A stretch of 64,000 nt of DNA from NCBI GenBank assembly GCA_036279355.1, contig DASUJH010000051.1, forward strand, positions 79,357-143,356, in the 5' to 3' direction. The notes under the pieces were generated by a model that was given only the letters and a program-made list of their open reading frames with translations, searched no databases and was not told the DNA's origin. This document shows, one piece after another, positions 59,025-64,000 of the stretch. This DNA comes from Gemmatimonadales bacterium. Its GTDB lineage: Bacteria > Gemmatimonadota > Gemmatimonadetes > Gemmatimonadales > GWC2-71-9. Both the position numbers and the translations under genes were made by a program. Position 1 is the first letter of the stretch. Every line of letters starts with the position of its first letter.

Positions 59025-60835
59025 TCGAGGCCACCCTTGTACGCTGGTTGGTCCCGCTTCTCGAGCAGGTACGGCCCGAGCACGAGCAAATCGATTTCGG
59101 TGCGCATGAAGCACTGGTACGCGTCGGCCGGCGTACACACGATCGGCTCGCCGCGGACGTTGAACGACGTATTGACGAGCACCCCGCAGCCGGTGAGCCG
59201 CTCAAAGGCGCGAATGAGATCGTAGTAGTCGGGGTTCGTGTGGTGCGTGACCGTCTGCACCCGCGCCGAGTAGTCGATGTGGGTGATCGCCGGCAGGTCC
59301 GAGCGCACCACGTTGAGCTGATCGATGCCCCAGAGCGCCTGCTGCGCGTCGGTCATCGGGATCTGGCGCTCCCGCCTGACCGGCGCGACGAGGAGCATGT
59401 ACGGGGAGTCGCTGTCGAGCTCGAAGTACTCGCTCACGCGCTCGCGGAGCACGCTGGGCGCGAACGGCCGGAAGCCCTCCCGGAACTTGATCTTGAGATT
59501 CATCTGCGCCTGCATGCGGGGGCTTCGCGGGTCGCCTAGGATACTCCGCGCCCCGAGCGCGCGCGGGCCGAATTCCATCCGGCCGTTGAACCAGCCCACA
59601 ATTCGCTCGTCCGCCAGCTCTCGTGCGACCCGGTCCAGCAACTCGTCCCGGTCGAGCCGCGTCGCGACGGCGTTGGATGCCGCGAGAAAGCGTTCGATCT
59701 CATCCGGCGAGAATTCGGGGCCGAGATATGACCCCCGCATGGCGTCGCGCCCCGGCGTCACGCGCCGCGGTTTCCCGTGGACTCGATGGTGGATGAGCTG
59801 CGCCACGCCGAGCGCCCCGCCGGCATCGCCCGAGGCGGGCTGGATCCAGATCGCGTCGAAAGGCCCCTCCCGCAGAAGCCGCCCGTTGGCCACGCAGTTG
59901 AGCGCCACGCCGCCGGCGAGGCAAAGCCGCGAGAGCCCGGTCTCCCGGTGCACCGTGCGCCCAAGCCGGAGCACCACTTCCTCGCACACGACCTGGACCG
60001 AGCGCGCGAGATCCATCTCCTTCTGCGTCAGCTTCGATTCGGGCACCCGCGGCGGCCCACCGAACAGCCGACTGAAGGCACCGTTCGTCATCGTGAGGCC
60101 ACCCAGGTAATTGAAGTACGCTTGGTTCAGTCGGAACGAGCCGTCCTCGCGCAGGTCGATCAGCTCCCGAAGAATCAGATCCACGTACTTGGGCCGCCCG
60201 TAGGGGGCCAAGCCCATCACCTTGTACTCACCGGAGTTCACCTTGAACCCGGTGTAGTAGGTGAACGCGGAGTAGAGCAGCCCGAGCGAATCGGGCCAGT
60301 GGAGTTCTTTGAGGATCTCGAGATCGGCTCCGCGTCCCACCCCGTACGACGTCGTCGCCCACTCTCCGACGCCGTCCATCGTGAGGATCGCGGCCTCCTC
60401 GAACGGTGACGGAAAGAACGCGCTCGCCGCATGCGATTCGTGGTGCTCGGCGTAGAAGATCGGCCCCTCGTAGCGGCCGAGCGACGCGCGGAGATCGCGG
60501 TGGGTGAAGATCTTCTCCTTGATCCAGAGCGGGCCGGCCTTGAGGAACGACGGCACCCCCCGCGGCGCAATGCCGAGGTAGGTTTCGAGGATCCGCTCAA
60601 ACTTGAGGAGGGGCTTGTCATAGAAGCCGGCAGCGGCCACATCCTGGGGCTCGATGCCCGCAGATTGTAGACAGTACGCCACAGCGTGGGTGGGGAAGGA
60701 GGCATCGCCCTTCTTCCGCGTGAAGCGCTCCTCCTGCGCTGCGGCGAGGATCTCCCCGTCGCGCAGCAGGCAGGCCGCGCTGTCGTGGTAGTACGCAGAG
60801 ATGCCCAACACGTACGACCCGGCGGCTCCGTTCAA
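58997..60835 (-). CDS. NodU/CmcH-family carbamoyltransferase
   Basis: 612 residues. VLGISAYYHDSAACLL at the amino end is the Kae1-like domain that makes the carbamoyl-adenylate, with YAEHHESHAASAFF and TMDGVGEWATTS. The carboxy domain has GGVALNCVANGRLL, GRMEFGPRALGARSIL and NTSFNVRGEPIVCTP. It transfers carbamoyl from carbamoyl phosphate to a hydroxyl of a sugar or natural product. Start TTG 60835 with GAGGAGG five bases upstream. Confidence 0.93.
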   Translation of the reverse strand: MNGAAGSYVLGISAYYHDSAACLLRDGEILAAAQEERFTRKKGDASFPTHAVAYCLQSAGIEPQDVAAAGFYDKPLLKFERILETYLGIAPRGVPSFLKAGPLWIKEKIFTHRDLRASLGRYEGPIFYAEHHESHAASAFFPSPFEEAAILTMDGVGEWATTSYGVGRGADLEILKELHWPDSLGLLYSAFTYYTGFKVNSGEYKVMGLAPYGRPKYVDLILRELIDLREDGSFRLNQAYFNYLGGLTMTNGAFSRLFGGPPRVPESKLTQKEMDLARSVQVVCEEVVLRLGRTVHRETGLSRLCLAGGVALNCVANGRLLREGPFDAIWIQPASGDAGGALGVAQLIHHRVHGKPRRVTPGRDAMRGSYLGPEFSPDEIERFLAASNAVATRLDRDELLDRVARELADERIVGWFNGRMEFGPRALGARSILGDPRSPRMQAQMNLKIKFREGFRPFAPSVLRERVSEYFELDSDSPYMLLVAPVRRERQIPMTDAQQALWGIDQLNVVRSDLPAITHIDYSARVQTVTHHTNPDYYDLIRAFERLTGCGVLVNTSFNVRGEPIVCTPADAYQCFMRTEIDLLVLGPYLLEKRDQPAYKGGLEWQREFQLD

Positions 60836-61054
60836 GGCGCCTCCTCTCGGCGGCGGTGTCGCCTGGGCGGCGCGCCCGGGCGGAGGTCGGTCGAGCAATT
60901 GCTGCTTGTCGTCCTGGTCTGGCGACGGAGCGGTTCGCAACGTGTATGCCCGCGGCCAGCAACGAAGTTGGGCGACGGTGCCGGATTGGACAAGGCGCTG
61001 CTGGCCGGACCCGCATGGGCTGGCTATGTTGACCCGGGTTTCTCTCCGTCTTGA

Positions 61055-61128
61055 CGGGGTGTGGCGCAGTCCGGTAGCGCGCCTGCTTTGGGCGCAGGAG
61101 GTCCCGGGTTCGAATCCCGGCGCCCCGA
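61055..61128 (+). tRNA. tRNA-Pro (anticodon UGG)
   Basis: 74 bases. Acceptor CGGGGTG pairs with CGCCCCG, the anticodon loop TTTGGGC carries TGG, and the T arm reads CCGGG-TTCGAAT-CCCGG. CCA is not encoded directly after the discriminator A. Confidence 0.95.
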
Positions 61129-61203
61129 TCCACGGCCGTATACGCACCGGCGTGCGTGGTAGCTGTGGCTTTCCGCGGACGAGAGAGCCGTGTGAGGAAT
61201 AAT

Positions 61204-61254
61204 ATGAAAACGCTTGCGCGGAGCATCGTGGTCCTTGCGGCCGGGAACGGCTGA
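61204..61254 (+). CDS. Possible 16-residue leader peptide before mgtC
   Basis: ATG 61204 with GAGGAA 4-9 bases upstream encodes MKTLARSIVVLAAGNG and stops 7 bases before the mgtC ATG. mgtC itself has a weak ribosome site. Short leader peptides control mgtC in enteric bacteria; here this is inference from layout. Confidence 0.4.
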   Translation: MKTLARSIVVLAAGNG

Positions 61255-61261
61255 GCCGTCC

Positions 61262-61735
61262 ATGGATGTCGGAGAAATAGCTCTGCGACTCGGTGCGGCG
61301 GTCGTCGTCGGCAGCGCCATCGGCCTGAATCGCGACCTGCGGGAGAAGCCCGCCGGGCTCCGCACGCACGCGCTCGTGACGATGGGCGCGGCGCTCGTCA
61401 CCCTTACGGCCTATGGCTTGGCCGAGGCGTCCGGGCGCTCCGACCCGGAGCCGGCCTCGCGCGCCATGCAGGGCGTCATCACCGGCATCGGATTCCTGGG
61501 CGCTGGCGTCATCCTGCGGCCCGAAGGGGGCCGGACCGTCCGGGGTCTCACGACCGCCGCATCGATCTGGCTCGCGGCGGCTCTCGGGATCGCCTGCGGT
61601 GCCGGCCTCTGGCCAGCCGTGCTGATCGCCACCGCGCTCATGTTGTTGGTGTTGATCGGTGGGCGGCCGGTCGAGCGGTTTCTCCACAGGGCGCTGGGCC
61701 GCGACAAGAGCGGGCGCGAAGACCGGTCCGGCTAA
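61262..61735 (+). CDS. mgtC: MgtC/SapB-family membrane protein
   Basis: 157 residues. LRLGAAVVVGSAIGLNRDLR, KPAGLRTHALVTMGAAL and GIGFLGAGVILRP are the MgtC core, with four or five helices. The short form lacks the regulatory carboxy domain. Members inhibit the F-ATPase or help growth at low magnesium. It follows tRNA-Pro by about 130 bases. Confidence 0.92.
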   Translation: MDVGEIALRLGAAVVVGSAIGLNRDLREKPAGLRTHALVTMGAALVTLTAYGLAEASGRSDPEPASRAMQGVITGIGFLGAGVILRPEGGRTVRGLTTAASIWLAAALGIACGAGLWPAVLIATALMLLVLIGGRPVERFLHRALGRDKSGREDRSG

Positions 61736-61747
61736 GATCGAAGGCGT

Positions 61748-61936
61748 TCAGCCGCCGGCATGCTCGCCACCGTGCTGCAGCTCGCGCTCCCGCTCGTCAC
61801 GGATCTGTTGCTCGATCTTCTCGTTCATGCTGGCGGAGCACCGATGGCGCGCCCGTACGATACCGCAGCTGGCCCAGTCGTGCGGGGCCGTCATGGGACA
61901 CTCGGGCGTGGCTTTGTGCTGGGTAAGGTCGGGCAT
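61748..61936 (-). CDS. Possible small Cys-containing protein
   Basis: About 62 residues, MPDLTQHKATPECP at the start, two further Cys (HDWASCGIVRARHRCS) and a charged helical tail. No ribosome site is visible and no family is recognised, so it may be spurious. The surrounding 300 bases (61736-62041) show nothing else. Confidence 0.3.
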   Translation of the reverse strand: MPDLTQHKATPECPMTAPHDWASCGIVRARHRCSASMNEKIEQQIRDERERELQHGGEHAGG

Positions 61937-62041
61937 GGCGGCGCAATATAGCGCGCCCCAGGCTCGACCGCCGTCCGGGGCGCCGCTACGTTCCACTGGA
62001 AATGCCGGCGTGCAAATCCGCCTTCGCCGGCACTCACTGAG

Positions 62042-62115
62042 GCGCCCGTAGCTCAGTTGGATAGAGCAACAGCCTTCTAAGCTGTGGGTCCCAGGTTCGA
62101 ATCCTGGCGGGCGCG
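62042..62115 (+). tRNA. tRNA-Arg (anticodon UCU)
   Basis: 74 bases. Acceptor GCGCCCG pairs with CGGGCGC, anticodon loop CTTCTAA carries TCT, T arm CCAGG-TTCGAAT-CCTGG. No encoded CCA. Confidence 0.95.
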
Positions 62116-62430
62116 CTACTTCCCCCAGTGCTTCTCCAGCTCGTTCTCCTTCTTACCGCGCCCGCGGGATGCGGTCTTACCCTCGGTGCCGCGTGAGCCA
62201 GGTGGCGCCGTCCCTTCCGCGGTCTGGTCCTCGGGTCCCGCTGTATCGCGTGCCGACGATGGAGTGTTGCGCGCCTCGTCCTGGTGCGCTTCGATGTACT
62301 CGCGGGCCGCGTCGCTCCGGCTGGGGTCCAGGGCGCTTGCCCGGATCGAGGCTTCCTGCTGTTCTTCACCGAACCCGGCAATCTCCTCGTTCCTAAGCGG
62401 CGCGTCGCCGCTCTTGCGCTTGCGTGGCAT
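62116..62430 (-). CDS. Small, highly charged disordered protein
   Basis: 104 residues, MPRKRKSGDAPLRNEEI at the start, a predicted helix around residues 15-50, then a Gly/Thr/Glu/Lys-rich tail. AAGGAG lies about 6 bases before ATG 62430. No family recognised. It ends right at tRNA-Arg and follows the DUF892 gene on the same strand. Confidence 0.65.
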   Translation of the reverse strand: MPRKRKSGDAPLRNEEIAGFGEEQQEASIRASALDPSRSDAAREYIEAHQDEARNTPSSARDTAGPEDQTAEGTAPPGSRGTEGKTASRGRGKKENELEKHWGK

Positions 62431-62467
62431 ACTCGCTCCTTGGCTCGCGGTTCGCCGGATCGATGAT

Positions 62468-62499
62468 ACCTGGGCCGCCTGCCGCGCAGGCGGCCAGGT
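62468..62499 (-). terminator. Hairpin after the DUF892 gene
   Basis: ACCTGGGCCGCCTG pairs with CAGGCGGCCAGGT with one bulged base and a 5-base loop, 4 bases past the DUF892 stop on the minus strand. A U-tract is lacking, so it may instead act as a transcript stabiliser. Confidence 0.5.
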
Positions 62500-62503
62500 G
62501 ATG

Positions 62504-63025
62504 CTACCGCGCCGATCGCCCCTGAGCGGGCTGCTCGGCGTCGCGGTTGACCACCGACTCCGCGATGCGCGTGAGCTTCTGGTCGGTCTCCTCTTCCTCG
62601 TTCAATGTCTGGCCCAGCAGGTCGTGAATCTGGCTCTGACCCAGCAGCTCGGCGTAGGTCGCGAGGCAGCCGTAGGTGGCGATCTCGTAGTGCTCCACCT
62701 TCTGGGCCGCACCGATGAGCGCGGCGTCGACAACGTCGGGAGGCGCATCGCCGTGCATCAGCTTGTTGCCTTCCTCGATAATCCCTGCCATGCCCTCGCA
62801 CTTGCGCCCCTTGGCGGGCATCCCGAGGATCTGGAACACCTGATCGAGGCGCCTGATGTGGCCCTCGGTCTGCCGAAGGTGCTCCTCGAACGCCTGCTGC
62901 AAGGCAGGGTGGGTGGCGGCCTGCGCCATCTTGGGCAGGGCCTTCACGATCTGGTGCTCGGCGTCATAGATGTCCGGCAGCTCGTGGACGAAGAGGTCGC
63001 TGAGCGAGTTTAGTTTGGTAGCCAT
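62504..63025 (-). CDS. DUF892 (YciE/YciF-type) ferritin-like protein
   Basis: 173 residues, four-helix bundle. LNSLSDLFVHELPDIYDAEH, LRQTEGHIRRLDQVFQILG, and KVEHYEIATYGCLATYAELLG hold the Glu/His metal ligands of YciF-like proteins, which are stress-linked. ATG 63025 with AAGGA upstream. Upstream sequence to 63310 is open but not protein-like. Confidence 0.92.
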   Translation of the reverse strand: MATKLNSLSDLFVHELPDIYDAEHQIVKALPKMAQAATHPALQQAFEEHLRQTEGHIRRLDQVFQILGMPAKGRKCEGMAGIIEEGNKLMHGDAPPDVVDAALIGAAQKVEHYEIATYGCLATYAELLGQSQIHDLLGQTLNEEEETDQKLTRIAESVVNRDAEQPAQGRSAR

Positions 63026-63331
63026 CGTGGATTCCTTATCGGCGTGTGCGGGTGGTTCGTTGCGGCGCTCGACTTGGAGCACAAATGGCCGGGGCCGAGG
63101 GGGCCCGGCCGGCCGTCGTGGCCCGAGCCGGCGAAGGGAGCTACGGTAGGGCGCCGGCCTGTCGGCAACAGTGTCCGCCGTCACCGGAGGCTGAGCGGCG
63201 CCGGCAGGTGTACAGGGGTTGCCTGCCCCTGGACGGGCGATTACAATTGGCCTCCTCCCGCCGCCGCGATTCCTGACGCAAGTGGGTAGTAGGGCAGCAG
63301 TTGGGGGCACGCTGCCGGCGGGGGCCAGGGG

Positions 63332-63360
63332 TTGACCAGACTGTTCGATCCTGTTACATT
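63332..63360 (+). promoter_or_regulatory. rRNA operon promoter
   Basis: TTGACC (63332-63337), a 17-base spacer and TACATT (63355-63360). It lies about 240 bases before 16S in a leader that also holds boxB/boxA-like elements. From 63026 to 63331 I see no other gene. Confidence 0.65.
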
Positions 63361-63427
63361 ACTTGGCTGTCGGAAAACCTGGCTCGGTTTCCAACTCGGG
63401 TGGGAGTTTCCGGTTTCATAAGCAGCA

Positions 63428-63454
63428 GCGGCTCTAGGCCGCAGCTCTTTGACA
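63428..63454 (+). promoter_or_regulatory. boxB-boxA-like antitermination site in the rRNA leader
   Basis: A small hairpin (GCGGC-TCTAG-GCCGC, 63428-63442) is followed directly by GCTCTTTGACA (63444-63454). E. coli rrn boxA is TGCTCTTTAACA. NusB/NusE and NusA would bind here to let polymerase read the rRNA genes without stopping. Confidence 0.65.
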
Positions 63455-63596
63455 AGTGAAGTGAGTGAGCGTGAAGGGGGTGCGGACCCTATCGCCCTAT
63501 CGGACACAGAGGCCGGTTGGGTGGGGTAGCAAACTCTGTCATTTGTGATTCGGACGACACAACCAAGTCGTTCAGATCGAGCTACATCAAGCTTTT

Positions 63597-64000
<404 letters not shown>

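Noticed and set aside
61760..61951. Small plus-strand open frame after mgtC
   Set aside because: No ribosome site, no recognisable sequence; probably chance.
63241..63507. Minus-strand open frame across the rRNA promoter
   Set aside because: It covers the promoter and boxA-like signals and its translation is low-complexity.

Overview
The window reads as a stretch of core chromosome from a GC-rich, Gram-negative (two-membrane) bacterium. The partial 16S rRNA at the right edge, read by eye, most resembles Gemmatimonadota; that is an impression from remembered signatures, not a search. Lipopolysaccharide genes (an LpxH-type hydrolase, lptE), many lipoprotein signal peptides, bacillithiol synthesis (bshA) and an ECF sigma factor next to a TPR-type serine/threonine kinase fit that view. 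I see no phage, transposon, integrase or CRISPR array. Gene density is very high, with many 4-base ATGA or GTGA stop-start overlaps.

Layout. 1-6.7 kb: miaA (cut by the window edge), bshA, uppP, birA, coaX, a UbiA-type prenyltransferase and small membrane proteins. 6.7-9 kb: an NlpC/P60 hydrolase and, on the minus strand, a secreted His-rich protein. 9-11.3 kb: groES-groEL behind a promoter and a CIRCE-like HrcA operator, closed by a hairpin. 11.3-15.5 kb is the most irregular part: a YadA-head/peptidase-S74 protein, an Ig-like lipoprotein, a Uma2 nuclease and an RCC1-repeat lipoprotein gene broken in three places, once at a G9 tract. 15.7-19.1 kb: ECF sigma factor and TPR kinase. 19.6-22.7 kb (minus): ManC, a GlmU-like protein and a metallo-beta-lactamase-fold hydrolase.

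22.9-31.4 kb: serS, a histidine kinase, pcrA and gatCAB in one overlapping run. 31.4-33.9 kb (minus): M23 peptidase, zinc phospholipase-like protein and a membrane coiled-coil protein. 34-36 kb: murA, carrying Asp in place of the usual catalytic Cys, and pgeF. 36-43.7 kb: the translation operon rimP-nusA-ylxQ-infB-ylxP-rbfA-truB-ribF, whose leader holds a strong promoter followed by a strong intrinsic terminator just before the first start codon. 43.7-49.4 kb: secD-secF, tatD, fhs, ridA. A selenocysteine tRNA gene follows.

49.5-57.3 kb: DUF5683-like protein, murI, lpxH-like hydrolase (minus), a YbgC thioesterase, a HEAT-repeat/cyclophilin fusion, an envelope lipoprotein, lptE, a DUF4845-like protein, rph and rdgB. 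57.2-60.8 kb (minus): a tight cassette of carbamoyltransferase, SxtJ-like, DUF5989-like and SGNH hydrolase, probably modifying a glycan or small molecule. 61-63 kb: tRNA-Pro, a possible leader peptide plus mgtC, tRNA-Arg, a charged small protein and a DUF892 ferritin-like protein. 63.3 kb to the end: rRNA promoter, a boxB/boxA-like antitermination leader and the start of 16S rRNA.

Two genes, truB and rph, appear to start at CTG, because their conserved amino ends lie upstream of any ATG, GTG or TTG.
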